Positions 42,067 through 50,975 are shown, counted from the first letter of the stretch. The stretch is DNA of 64,000 nucleotides from Clostridium puniceum (GCF_002006345.1 NZ_LZZM01000113.1:1-64000); one strand, 5' to 3'. Translations and numbers: made by a program. Notes: generated by a model from the sequence alone, not told the origin.

Positions 42067-42972
42067 ATGGTAATTGATTCACACAGTCACTATCTACCTA
42101 AAGAATATACAGATTCATCACCTTTTTACACAGAAGCTTGGTATAACTATAATGCTCGACAAAATAAACATAATGAATCAGATTATATTACAGATGAGAT
42201 AGTAACTTACCCTATAGAAACATATATAAAAAACATTCCAATTGAAAATATACCAAGAAAAATAACAGAGTTTAATGATAACATGTATAAAATTAGTAGT
42301 AAAAATAAAAGATTACATGCGACAGTAGCTATATACCCTGTTGTAGATAGCAAATATTATTTAAATGAGATGGAACGTGGCATATTAGATCTTGGTCTAT
42401 GTGGGTTTTCACTTTCATCAAGTTATAATGGTAAATATTTGGATGATAAAATGTTTTGGCCATTATTTGAAAAATCAATTGAACTGGGAAAACCTATATA
42501 TATTCATCCTGTTACATCAAGCCCAATTGGTGCAGACAGATTGAAAGAATATAGTCTTACTCCAATGCTTGGTTTCGTATTTGATACAACTGTATGCATT
42601 GTACGACTTATATTATCAGGAGTTTTACAACATTACAAAGATGTAAAATTAGTGTTTTCACATTTAGGAGGAACATTTCCATTTTTATTTCCAAGAATTG
42701 AAGACCTAAGCAAGACATTTCACAAAAATTTGGATTTGAGTAATGTTCAAAATATTTTACAGAATGTATACTTTGATACTTGCACAAAAGATTCATCGTT
42801 ACTTGAATTTTCGATTAAGACTCTTGGAGCAAATAAAATACTTTTGGGCACTGATTTTCCAGCTGTAAAAAATATAGATTCATATGTTTCTATAATAAAT
42901 AGTTTAAATATTTCAGATAAAGAAAAAGATCAAATTTTATATAAAAATGCACTTCAGCTTTTGGGAGAATAG
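42067..42972 (+). CDS. Amidohydrolase_2 / ACMSD-type metal hydrolase or decarboxylase
   Basis: Protein of 301 residues, TIM-barrel amidohydrolase_2 type. The metal ligands of the family are visible: SHSHYLP (HxH) at residues 5-7, the His of PIYIHPVTSS, the His of VFSHLGGTFPF and the Asp of LLGTDFP. This family includes aminocarboxymuconate semialdehyde decarboxylase and aromatic (orsellinate, gamma-resorcylate) decarboxylases, and a decarboxylation of an aryl carboxylate is a common last step for type II polyketides. The real start is ATG 42067 after GGGGAGGAG. It lies between AcpS and the second ACP. Confidence 0.8.
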   Translation: MVIDSHSHYLPKEYTDSSPFYTEAWYNYNARQNKHNESDYITDEIVTYPIETYIKNIPIENIPRKITEFNDNMYKISSKNKRLHATVAIYPVVDSKYYLNEMERGILDLGLCGFSLSSSYNGKYLDDKMFWPLFEKSIELGKPIYIHPVTSSPIGADRLKEYSLTPMLGFVFDTTVCIVRLILSGVLQHYKDVKLVFSHLGGTFPFLFPRIEDLSKTFHKNLDLSNVQNILQNVYFDTCTKDSSLLEFSIKTLGANKILLGTDFPAVKNIDSYVSIINSLNISDKEKDQILYKNALQLLGE

Positions 42973-42993
42973 TATATGAATGGAGGAAATAAC

Positions 42994-43251
42994 ATGAATG
43001 AATTAGAAAAAAAGTATAGAGAAGTATTAGCAGAAAGATTGGAAATAGATGCAACAGAGATTGATATGAAGAAAAGTTTTCCTTATGATTACGATATTGA
43101 TTCTTTAGATACAGTTGGTATCATGATGCAACTTGAAAGAGAATTTACGATTACTTTAGATAAGGAAAATGTAGAGAAAATAGCTAATGTTGAAGATCTT
43201 TATAACTTATTAGTAAATACAATTGATGCAAATAGTTCACAGGAGGCTTAA
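42994..43251 (+). CDS. Acyl carrier protein (free, second in cluster)
   Basis: Protein of 85 residues, a canonical ACP with the phosphopantetheine Ser37 in DYDIDSLDTVGIMMQLEREF. Start at ATG 42994 (MNELEKKY) after GGAGG; the earlier ATG at 42976 has no ribosome site. As the second ACP beside the fused one, it may serve a separate step, for instance priming by the KAS III protein, while the fused or internally started ACP serves chain extension. The role split is inference. Confidence 0.9.
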   Translation: MNELEKKYREVLAERLEIDATEIDMKKSFPYDYDIDSLDTVGIMMQLEREFTITLDKENVEKIANVEDLYNLLVNTIDANSSQEA

Positions 43252-43256
43252 ATTAA

Positions 43257-44378
43257 ATGGTTGAATCTATAAATGAGGCATGTAATGTAGAAAATAAAAA
43301 TCAGTTGAATGGTTTTAGATGGATTATTCCTAGAATTATTAACAATGGAGCTAGCTATGCTGATGTTATGAGAATTTTTGAAAATGCTTATGATCATGAA
43401 AGTTGGTATAGGGAATGGACAAATATTGCAAAATTTTATGAGAAAAATGCAGAAATTGAAAATAGCAAAAACAATATAGAAACTGCTGGAGAATATTGGC
43501 TTTTAGCATCTAATTATTATCGAACTGCTCAGTTTATAATATTTAAAGATACACCATTAAAACATGAGCTATATGAAAAATCAGCAGAATGTTATAAGAA
43601 AGCATGTTCAATTTTATATCCTTATTTTGAAGTAGTTCAAATTACAGTTGGAGAACAATCATTTACTGGATATTTAACAATGCCATCAAATTCGAAAAAA
43701 ATGGCAGCTGTTATTGTTTTACATGGAACAGATTCAACAAAAGAAGAGACACACAATATATGTTTAGCTTTCTGGAAAAGAGGAATTGCAACTTTAACTT
43801 TTGATGGTCCTGGACAAGCTGAGACTAGATTGAATGGTATTACATTAGATAAAGACTATTATGCAAAAGTATGTTCTGCTGCGGTCGATCTTTTGCAGGA
43901 ACATCCTTTAATAGAAGAAAATAGTATCGGTGTGTGGGGACAATGCCTAGGAGGATATCTAGGAATGGTTGCAACAGCCTATGAACCAAGAATTAAGGCA
44001 TGTGCTTCTCTTTCAGGATTTTACTACCTTGATACTTGGCTAGGAGATAATATACCGACTTCTTTTAAGAAGCTGTTTATGTATGCATTTGATGTTAAGA
44101 CTTTTGAAGAATTAAAAGATAAAGCAAAGAATTTTAATTTAGAAGGAATTATATCAAAAGTAAATTGCCCTATGCTTATAGTTCATAGTACAGGAGATTT
44201 TTTAGTTCCAGCATCTGAAGCTAATCAAATCTATGATGAAGCAACATGTCCAAAAGAGTTAAAGATATATAATGGCAGTGTACACTGTTGTAGTGATATT
44301 ATTCCTCAAGTTCGTCCATTTATGATTGATTGGATGAAATTAAAATTATTAAGTGAAAGGAAAGAGAGAAATGATTAA
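43257..44378 (+). CDS. Alpha/beta hydrolase with Cys nucleophile, copy 1
   Basis: Protein of 373 residues with an N-terminal helical cap (about 1-120) and an alpha/beta hydrolase core. Oxyanion region VIVLHGTDSTKEE, then DGPGQAETR; the nucleophile elbow is GVWGQCLGGYLG with Cys230 instead of Ser; acid Asp314 in HSTGDFLVP; His343 in GSVHCCSD. The size and N-terminal cap match Ayg1/DHPON-type and AntI-type hydrolases, which cut C-C bonds or shorten polyketides (known with Ser). Cys at this place is as in dienelactone hydrolase. It is about 30 percent identical by eye to the next gene. Release, retro-Claisen shortening or acyl-transfer are the likely roles. Confidence 0.8.
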   Translation: MVESINEACNVENKNQLNGFRWIIPRIINNGASYADVMRIFENAYDHESWYREWTNIAKFYEKNAEIENSKNNIETAGEYWLLASNYYRTAQFIIFKDTPLKHELYEKSAECYKKACSILYPYFEVVQITVGEQSFTGYLTMPSNSKKMAAVIVLHGTDSTKEETHNICLAFWKRGIATLTFDGPGQAETRLNGITLDKDYYAKVCSAAVDLLQEHPLIEENSIGVWGQCLGGYLGMVATAYEPRIKACASLSGFYYLDTWLGDNIPTSFKKLFMYAFDVKTFEELKDKAKNFNLEGIISKVNCPMLIVHSTGDFLVPASEANQIYDEATCPKELKIYNGSVHCCSDIIPQVRPFMIDWMKLKLLSERKERND

Positions 44379-45471
44379 AGAAAGTAATTATAATTATGAT
44401 GCAAATACTAAAATTATGAAAGTCATGGAAAATATGATTCCAAGATTTATTTTTAATGGAGCTCAATATACAGATATAGAAAAAGTTATGGCAAATGCGT
44501 ATGATAGAAAAAGTTGGTACAATGAATGGATAAAATTAGGTGATGAATATGAAAAGCTTGCAAAAAAGTCAGAAGAGGAAAGTTTTTTTATTTCAGCTAA
44601 AGAATATTATTTATTAGCTTCTAACTGTTATAGAACATCCCATGTTATCATATATCAAACAAATGAAGAAAAAATAAGTTCATATAAACAAGAAATATTA
44701 TGTTATCAAAAAGCAGCTAAGTATTTTGATGGTGAGTTGCAAAAGGTACGAATTCCTTATAAAGAAACAGAAGTTTCAGGATATCTTTGGAAGCCTATGA
44801 ATATTGATAAGCCACCATGTGTAGTAGTTATTCATGGTGCAGATTCAACTAAAGAAGAATATCATACATTTAATGAATATTTTATAAAGAGAGGTGTAGC
44901 GGTATTAATTATAGATGGTCCTGGTCAAGGCGAATCAATATTATTTTCTAATATTCATATGGATAATAATTTTGAAAATGTTGCAAAAGCTACAATGGAT
45001 TTTCTTCAAAAACGTGAAGATATTGATAAAAATCGTATAGCTATTGCAGGACAATGTATGGGGGCATATCAAGCATTGCGTTCAGCGGCAAGTGATGACA
45101 GATTTAAGGCTTGTGTTGCAATTTCTCCATTTTACTATTTAGAATCTTGGACTAAAGAAAGCGTACCTATGGCTCTGAAAAAAATGGTTATCCATGTATA
45201 TAATTTAAAAGGTTACGATGAACTTAAAGAATTTGCACCAACTATATCTTTAGAGAATGTTCTTCATAATATTAAATGTCCTGTTATGGTTATGCACGGT
45301 AGTAAAGATGTATTTGTTGAAGAGTGTGATGCAGAAAAGATCATGGAAGAGATTAAGGCAACAAAGAAATTTATAGTATATCCAGAAGGTGTTCATGCAT
45401 TACTAAATCATTTTAAAGAAAGCCGTACTAAAATGGCAGATTGGATATGCAACATATTTAACGAGAAATAA
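44371..45471 (+). CDS. Alpha/beta hydrolase with Cys nucleophile, copy 2
   Basis: Protein of 366 residues and paralogue of the previous gene, which it overlaps by 8 bases. Same architecture: N-terminal cap (NMIPRFIFNGAQYTDIEKVM, NAYDRKSWYNEW), oxyanion region VVVIHGADSTKEEYH, DGPGQGES, nucleophile elbow IAGQCMGAYQAL with Cys229, Asp313 in HGSKDVF and His342 in EGVHALLNHF. Again Cys replaces Ser. The start is ATG 44371. Two diverged copies kept side by side suggest either two successive steps or a heterodimer. Confidence 0.8.
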   Translation: MIKESNYNYDANTKIMKVMENMIPRFIFNGAQYTDIEKVMANAYDRKSWYNEWIKLGDEYEKLAKKSEEESFFISAKEYYLLASNCYRTSHVIIYQTNEEKISSYKQEILCYQKAAKYFDGELQKVRIPYKETEVSGYLWKPMNIDKPPCVVVIHGADSTKEEYHTFNEYFIKRGVAVLIIDGPGQGESILFSNIHMDNNFENVAKATMDFLQKREDIDKNRIAIAGQCMGAYQALRSAASDDRFKACVAISPFYYLESWTKESVPMALKKMVIHVYNLKGYDELKEFAPTISLENVLHNIKCPVMVMHGSKDVFVEECDAEKIMEEIKATKKFIVYPEGVHALLNHFKESRTKMADWICNIFNEK

Positions 45472-45500
45472 TATTTGGAATAAAAGTAAGGAAGTGTAGA

Positions 45501-46490
45501 ATGAATAAAAATAGCAAAATAACTGGATGGGGAAAATATACTCCTAAGCGAGTCGTTACTAATGAAGATATTTCAAAGTTTCTAGATACATCTGATGAGT
45601 GGATATTCAAAAGAACAGGTATAAAGCAACGATATGTTGGTGGAAAAGAAGATACATTAGTTTCAATGGGAGCAGAAGCAGCTAAGAAAGCTCTACAAGC
45701 AGCGAATTTGGAAGCAAATAAACTAGATTTGATTATAGTCGTGAGTTGTATGTCTGAATGCAGTCTACCATCAATAGCATCAGTTATACAGGCAACTATT
45801 GAAGCAGAAAAAGCTGCTGCATTTGATTTGTTTTCTGGGTGTTCTGGATTTGTTACGGCACTGGCAACGGCTGATTCTTTCATAAAATCAGGAATGTATA
45901 AGAAAATATTAATTGTTGGTACAGAGTTATTTACACATTTAGTTGATTGGACAGATAGAAATACTTGTGCTATTTTTGGTGATGGTGCAGGTGCTGTGAT
46001 TATAGAAGAATCTAAAGAAGTAGGATTAATTGATTCGGTTTTGCGCTGTGATGGTAGATATAATGAATTAATATACTTGCCAAGAATTAGAGTTCCAGTT
46101 GATGGAGATAAACCTGGTTCAAAAATAAGTACATCATCATATTTAAAGATGAAAGGACATGAGTTATTTTCAGCAGCAGTAAATTCTGGTGCAAGTGTGA
46201 TAGAAGAAGTTATACAGAAAGCCAATATTAACATTAATGATGTTAAACTTATTATATCGCATCAAGCAAATGCAAAAATATTAAAAGAAATAGCTAATAT
46301 ACTTAAATTACCAAAAGAAAAAATGTTTATAAATTTGGAGAATTACGGGAATATAGCTACAGCTTCTATTCCGATAAGTATTTGTGATGCTCTAGAAAAT
46401 GAAAGAATAAAAAATGGAGATATTATTATTTTAACAGGTTTTGGAGCAGGTTTATCATGGGGAAGTGTTGTTATAAAGTGGAATGTGTAA
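45501..46490 (+). CDS. KAS III-type ketosynthase (FabH-like priming enzyme)
   Basis: Protein of 329 residues with the full FabH triad: Cys114 in FDLFSGCSGFVTAL, His254 in IISHQANAKIL and Asn284 in NLENYGNIATAS. It also has the family landmarks EWIFKRTGIKQR, FGDGAGAVII and LTGFGAGLSWG. It should start chains by condensing an acyl-CoA with malonyl-ACP, or act as an acyl transferase as KAS III proteins do in some type II clusters. Its presence implies a starter other than plain decarboxylated malonate is possible. The gene follows the hydrolases closely and precedes the exporter genes. Confidence 0.88.
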   Translation: MNKNSKITGWGKYTPKRVVTNEDISKFLDTSDEWIFKRTGIKQRYVGGKEDTLVSMGAEAAKKALQAANLEANKLDLIIVVSCMSECSLPSIASVIQATIEAEKAAAFDLFSGCSGFVTALATADSFIKSGMYKKILIVGTELFTHLVDWTDRNTCAIFGDGAGAVIIEESKEVGLIDSVLRCDGRYNELIYLPRIRVPVDGDKPGSKISTSSYLKMKGHELFSAAVNSGASVIEEVIQKANININDVKLIISHQANAKILKEIANILKLPKEKMFINLENYGNIATASIPISICDALENERIKNGDIIILTGFGAGLSWGSVVIKWNV

Positions 46491-46518
46491 ATAATTTATA
46501 TTAAGAGGTGAGTAAATA

Positions 46519-47451
46519 ATGCAAGCTATAGAAGTTGGAAATCTAACTAAAAAATATGAAAGCTTCACTGCAGTAGATAATTTAACATTTTCTGTTCCTC
46601 AAGGCCAGATATTTGGACTTTTGGGACCTAACGGATCGGGGAAAACTACTACTATTAATATGTTATGTGGACTGACCAAGTGTAGTGAAGGAAATGCAAA
46701 GATACTGGGATTCGATGTTTTAAGTCAGTTGAAAGAAGTACGAAAGGTACTTGGTATTGTTCCACAGGAGACTGCTCTTTATGATAGTATGACTGCACTG
46801 GAAAATTTAGATTTCCATGCTGCTCTTTATGGTGTACCAGCTAATGAAAGCAGGAAAAGAGTTAATCATATTCTTGAACTTGTAGGTCTTAAGGAGCGGT
46901 ATAAATCAAGAGTTGGTACTTTTAGCGGTGGAATGAAAAGACGTCTTGCATTAGGGAGAGCATTGTTATCAGAGCCTCAAGTTATTTTTCTTGATGAGCC
47001 TTCTTTAGGTGTTGATGTTCAGTCACGTATGGCTATATGGGAACATATAGTTGAACTGAAGAAAAAAGGGATAAGTGTTTTAATTACAACAAATTATATG
47101 GAAGAAGCAGACTATCTTGCGGATAGCATAGCTATCATTGATAAAGGAAAGCTTATCACAATTGGATCACCAAGTCAGCTCAAAGCTATGGTTGGGGAAG
47201 AAGTTATTGAGATAATAACAGATACTTTTTCAAAAGAGTTAGAAAGTAAATTAATAGACATGCCAAATGTTGAAAAGCTTCAAAAAGAGGGAAATATGAT
47301 TTATCTGACTGTAAAAGAAGGAGCTAAAACTATTGTTCCCGTTATAGATGCATTTAAACAATATTCCACATCAATTAATTCGTTTGCATTAAAAAAGGTT
47401 AGTTTAAATGAGGCTTTTTTACAGTTAACTGGCAAAAATCTTCGTGATTAA
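46519..47451 (+). CDS. ABC-2 exporter, ATP-binding subunit
   Basis: Protein of 310 residues with Walker A (LLGPNGSGKTTTINML), Q-loop (GIVPQETALYDSMTA), signature (TFSGGMKRRLALGRALL), Walker B (VIFLDEPSLGVDVQSR) and the H-loop region (LITTNYMEEADYL). It belongs to the DrrA/CcmA type of ABC-2 exporters that expel antibiotics and lipids. Two permease genes follow at 21- and 30-base gaps, so it works with both as a heterodimeric channel. In this cluster it is the likely exporter and self-resistance pump for the polyketide. Confidence 0.9.
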   Translation: MQAIEVGNLTKKYESFTAVDNLTFSVPQGQIFGLLGPNGSGKTTTINMLCGLTKCSEGNAKILGFDVLSQLKEVRKVLGIVPQETALYDSMTALENLDFHAALYGVPANESRKRVNHILELVGLKERYKSRVGTFSGGMKRRLALGRALLSEPQVIFLDEPSLGVDVQSRMAIWEHIVELKKKGISVLITTNYMEEADYLADSIAIIDKGKLITIGSPSQLKAMVGEEVIEIITDTFSKELESKLIDMPNVEKLQKEGNMIYLTVKEGAKTIVPVIDAFKQYSTSINSFALKKVSLNEAFLQLTGKNLRD

Positions 47452-47472
47452 ATGTGAAGGGAGAGAAGCACG

Positions 47473-48564
47473 ATGGGAAGATTTATGCATATAGTCTGGA
47501 CAGTAGCAAAAAAAGACTTTAAGACATGGTTTAGAGATCCTACCTTTCTTGTGGCTAGTATTATGGTACCATTGGTGTTATTAGGTGTGTTTAGCTTAGT
47601 GGGATTCTCAAGTGCCAGTATTCCAATTTCACTTAATTCAAATGACATGACAAATAGTGAACAAGCAACAGAAGTTATTAAGGAACTAAAGTCGCCAGTT
47701 TCTCCTTTTTTTGAAGTGACAACTCAAAATTCACAGAATGCTAATGAGGAATGGGAAAAGGGAGCTGTACTTGGAATGGTAAAATATCCAGTAAATGAAG
47801 GAACTCAATATTTTAATTTATATTTTTTTAATATAAATGGAGATTATACAAAAAACTATTTGCTACGATTTGCTAAAGTTTCTAGAGAATTGGCAGAAGC
47901 TAATCTTCCTTCTGGACATGCAATTGTATCCACTGAAGAAAAATCTCTTTTAGCTAAAGATATTGCTATATGGAAATATATTGCTGTAGGATTAGTTGGA
48001 TTCGCAATTGTCTTTAGCGGGATAGTTAATTCTGGTGTTATGGTTGCCAGAGAATGGAAGGAATTAACTATAAAAGAGCTAATTTTAAGCCCAGCAAATA
48101 GATTTTCAATATTTGGAGGAAAAGTCCTGGCAGGACTAATGGCTGGAGGAATTAATGCTGTTATCATGTTATTGGCTATATACATTTTTTATGGTATTTA
48201 TCCTTTAGGCAGCTGGCTGGGACTCATATTAGTATTATTTTTTACATCAGTGCTCGCAATCGCTGTTGGAATAATATTAGGATTAATATTAAAACGTCTA
48301 GATATTATGGCTCCAATAGGAATGATTATAGTAACTGTACTTTGGCTCATATGTGGAGGGCTAGGGCCTAGAGGACAGCTTCCTGATAGTCTATGGTTTA
48401 TATCTAAATATTTGCCATTTACTTATGCATTTGAACAACTTCACACAATTGTGGAGACAAATAGTACCATAGGAATGAGTGCAGATTTGTTAGTAATTGG
48501 TGCTAGCTCTTTTATTGCTATAATATTTGCTATTTATTTGCTTAATCGTTCTACTACAAAGTAG
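47473..48564 (+). CDS. ABC-2 exporter, membrane subunit 1
   Basis: Protein of 363 residues. One N-terminal membrane helix (PTFLVASIMVPLVLLGVFSL, about 30-50), a large extracytoplasmic loop (about 50-165), then five helices (about 168-355) with the ABC-2 signature region GVMVAREWKELTIKELILSPANRF before the second half. This is the ABC2_membrane_3/DrrB architecture. It is paired with the next gene, which has the same layout. Ribosome site GAAGGGAG. Confidence 0.85.
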   Translation: MGRFMHIVWTVAKKDFKTWFRDPTFLVASIMVPLVLLGVFSLVGFSSASIPISLNSNDMTNSEQATEVIKELKSPVSPFFEVTTQNSQNANEEWEKGAVLGMVKYPVNEGTQYFNLYFFNINGDYTKNYLLRFAKVSRELAEANLPSGHAIVSTEEKSLLAKDIAIWKYIAVGLVGFAIVFSGIVNSGVMVAREWKELTIKELILSPANRFSIFGGKVLAGLMAGGINAVIMLLAIYIFYGIYPLGSWLGLILVLFFTSVLAIAVGIILGLILKRLDIMAPIGMIIVTVLWLICGGLGPRGQLPDSLWFISKYLPFTYAFEQLHTIVETNSTIGMSADLLVIGASSFIAIIFAIYLLNRSTTK

Positions 48565-48594
48565 ATATAAATTTAATAATAAGGAGCTGATAAT

Positions 48595-49680
48595 ATGAGG
48601 GCATTATTAAATGTTGTAAAAAAAGAATTGTTATTGTGGTTTAGGAATAAAGGAACATTTAGCATTGGATTCATATCACCAATTATTATATTATTACTAA
48701 CTGTAGTAATGTTTGGGTTAAATGGTTATTTTTCAATTGGACTTTTAGTAAAAGATAAAGGACAATATGGAAAGGAAATGGCGAATATCATACGTGAAGA
48801 TCCTTCTTGGAAGGTAATCACTGAAAATGAAAGTGAAAGCCGAGATCTTTATGATAGTGGACGTATATTTCTAATTGTAACCATACCAGAAAATTTTAGT
48901 GATACGATAACAATAAATAAAAAAGCTGTTTTAGACTATGAATTAAATAATTCTTTTTCTGATGTAACTAAAAACGCCAGGCTTAGAATTGATAACTCAG
49001 TAAATAAGTTTAACATGAATGTTCTTGGAATAGAGGTACCACAAGTTAAATTTTATGGATTGTTGCCAGAAGACATTCCACGTACGTCATATTTAGCTGT
49101 TGGAGCTATTGTCTATGCCTTAATTTTTGGAGGAATAATAAATGGAGGATTTTTAGTAAGTAGAGAATGGGAAGAAGAAACCATTAAAGAGATATTATTA
49201 TGTAGATCTTCTAGCCTAATAATAATAGTAGGAAAAATGTTAAGTGCAAGTATTATGACACTAATTAATGCTGCATTTGTTTGGTTGGTAAGCAGTTTGT
49301 TGTTTGAAGTCAAGTTTCAAGGAAGTGTTATATTATGCACCATATTCATTTTGATTACTACAATTTCTCAAGTTGGACTTGGTGTGTTTTTAGGAACATC
49401 TCTTAGACGATTTGTATTACTAGTGCCTCCAGCCGGAGTTCTGGGAGTAGGTGGATTTTTCTTGTGCGGAGGATTTAGCCATTATTTGCAGCTACCTGCA
49501 ATTTCTAGGTTAGTAGCAAAATATATTCCTCTAACATATGCATTTGATGCTGTTCAAAAAACTTTTCATAGTAATATTACTAGAGGATTAGTTGTTGATC
49601 TTGTTGTGTTAATAATATGTGCAATAGTATTATTATTAGCATCTGTTTTTTCACTAAAAAAAGAATTGAAATGCGTTTAG
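48595..49680 (+). CDS. ABC-2 exporter, membrane subunit 2
   Basis: Protein of 361 residues, same fold as the previous gene: N-terminal helix (IGFISPIIILLLTVVMFGL), extracytoplasmic domain (about 45-155) and five to six helices, with GGFLVSREWEEETIKEILLCRSSS as the ABC-2 signature. Ends the polyketide operon. No clear terminator follows, so transcripts may run on toward 50 kb. Permease pairing with the previous gene is inferred from co-location. Confidence 0.85.
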   Translation: MRALLNVVKKELLLWFRNKGTFSIGFISPIIILLLTVVMFGLNGYFSIGLLVKDKGQYGKEMANIIREDPSWKVITENESESRDLYDSGRIFLIVTIPENFSDTITINKKAVLDYELNNSFSDVTKNARLRIDNSVNKFNMNVLGIEVPQVKFYGLLPEDIPRTSYLAVGAIVYALIFGGIINGGFLVSREWEEETIKEILLCRSSSLIIIVGKMLSASIMTLINAAFVWLVSSLLFEVKFQGSVILCTIFILITTISQVGLGVFLGTSLRRFVLLVPPAGVLGVGGFFLCGGFSHYLQLPAISRLVAKYIPLTYAFDAVQKTFHSNITRGLVVDLVVLIICAIVLLLASVFSLKKELKCV

Positions 49681-50425
49681 ATTGTATACAAATAATTAAA
49701 AATTGAAGTGAATAAATCAAGATATTATATAGTTAACATATTCTTTAGAGTATTTTAACTATAGGCATTATAAAAATTTAACTAAAAGTATTTGATAAGA
49801 TTCATATATCCATTAGTACTAATTTTGATGATAATCTAATTGGAGGAATTAAAGGAATAGCAGCTAAGAATATTTATGGCAAATTGTTAAAAGAGATAAC
49901 AAAAAATGTATCATGAAAAATTCAGTTGATTGCTATAAATGCTAGTATGCTAGATTGTAAGTACTGTATGCACATTAGTCATGACGCTCAAAATAACCAC
50001 GTTTAAAAAAGTATTACTTTTGATTATTGTTTGTTTAAATGTAATGAAAATATATGAAAAAGAGTATTATCGATATTTAAGTTTCTCAGAAAACAAACAG
50101 TTGCAAAGTATGATTGAGTTTATAAATAGAAAGGTAGTTGAGTGGAAAAAGATTTGTCGTGTTAAAAACGTTTATAGCTATCAAATTTACATTACCAATG
50201 TAACCCTTTTTAAATCTCTTACAATTAATATATAAGCTTGAAAAGAGGATATTTTATTTATAAAGAATTAGCGTAAATATTAAGAGATACAAATTAATTG
50301 TTTTTTTATGTATAAAGTATTTTATACATAAAATTGTGATAGGTAAAAATTTAAATCAGTAAAAGAGAGTGATTACAGGCTTTGACGAATTTCTGTAGAG
50401 TTAGTTTAATTAGGAGGAGATGTTA
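49681..50425. other. Long intergenic region with a doubtful ORF and a palindrome
   Basis: A frame of 84 codons (49981-50235) has no ribosome site and no recognisable family; the stretch 49840-49917 reads GGIKGIAAKNIYGKLLKEIT and may be the C-terminal end of a lost gene. A perfect palindrome lies at 50305-50332. No terminator is clear after the exporter genes. Confidence 0.4.
50305..50332. promoter_or_regulatory. Perfect palindrome upstream of accB
   Basis: 12-bp arms TTTATGTATAAA/TTTATACATAAA with a 4-base centre (GTAT), 94 bases before the accB start. Probably an operator or an RNA hairpin in the leader; no T-run in the right place for termination. Confidence 0.5.
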
Positions 50426-50899
50426 ATGGAATTTGAAAAGATTAAAGAGCTTATAAAATTGGTGAACTCTTCAAGCTTAGCATTTTTTGAGCTTCAAAGC
50501 GGCAATGACCATATAAAGATGGATAAATCACTAACAAGAGGGGAAAATGATAATAATGCAAGTAATGTAGGTAATATAAGTAATCTAGCAAATACTACAG
50601 TTAATTCAAAAGAAACAGTAGAAAGTACTGTTGCTGAAAAAGAAACAATTATAGAAGATAGAAGCATAAGTGTTATAAGGTCACCTATGGTAGGAACATT
50701 CTATTCTTCAGCCTCACCAGAAAGTTCACCTTTCATAGAGATTGGAGATACAATTTCTAAGGGAAAGGTTATTTGTATTATTGAAGCAATGAAACTTATG
50801 AATGAGATAGAAAGTGAATATAGTGGAATAGTTATAGAACGTTTAGTTAATGATGGGGATATGGTAGAATACGGTCAGCCATTATTTAACTTAAAGTAG
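50426..50899 (+). CDS. accB: Biotin carboxyl carrier protein of acetyl-CoA carboxylase
   Basis: Protein of 157 residues. A helical N-terminus (FEKIKELIKLVNSSSLAFFELQS) and an Asn/Thr-rich linker (about 45-80) lead to the biotinyl domain (about 85-157) with the biotin Lys in IIEAMKLMNEIE. It is the carrier of the carboxyl group that feeds malonyl-CoA synthesis. Start at ATG 50426, 8 bases after AGGAGG (50412-50417). Followed by accC in the usual order, but fabZ, which often lies between them in clostridial fab operons, is absent. This is therefore probably a second copy, next to the polyketide cluster. Confidence 0.9.
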   Translation: MEFEKIKELIKLVNSSSLAFFELQSGNDHIKMDKSLTRGENDNNASNVGNISNLANTTVNSKETVESTVAEKETIIEDRSISVIRSPMVGTFYSSASPESSPFIEIGDTISKGKVICIIEAMKLMNEIESEYSGIVIERLVNDGDMVEYGQPLFNLK

Positions 50900-50975
50900 A
50901 AATAGTTAGTGTTTAATATAATGTGAAAAAAGTTTATGAAGCAGAAACACTTTGGTTATAGGGTAGGTGATAACG

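Noticed and set aside
45458..46234. 258-codon minus-strand frame over the KAS III gene
   Set aside because: The plus strand encodes a complete KAS III with its catalytic triad; the minus frame has no family likeness or ribosome site.
49981..50235. 84-codon frame between the exporter and accB
   Set aside because: No ribosome site, no recognisable motif, and an AT-rich chance-like composition; kept only as part of the intergenic note.
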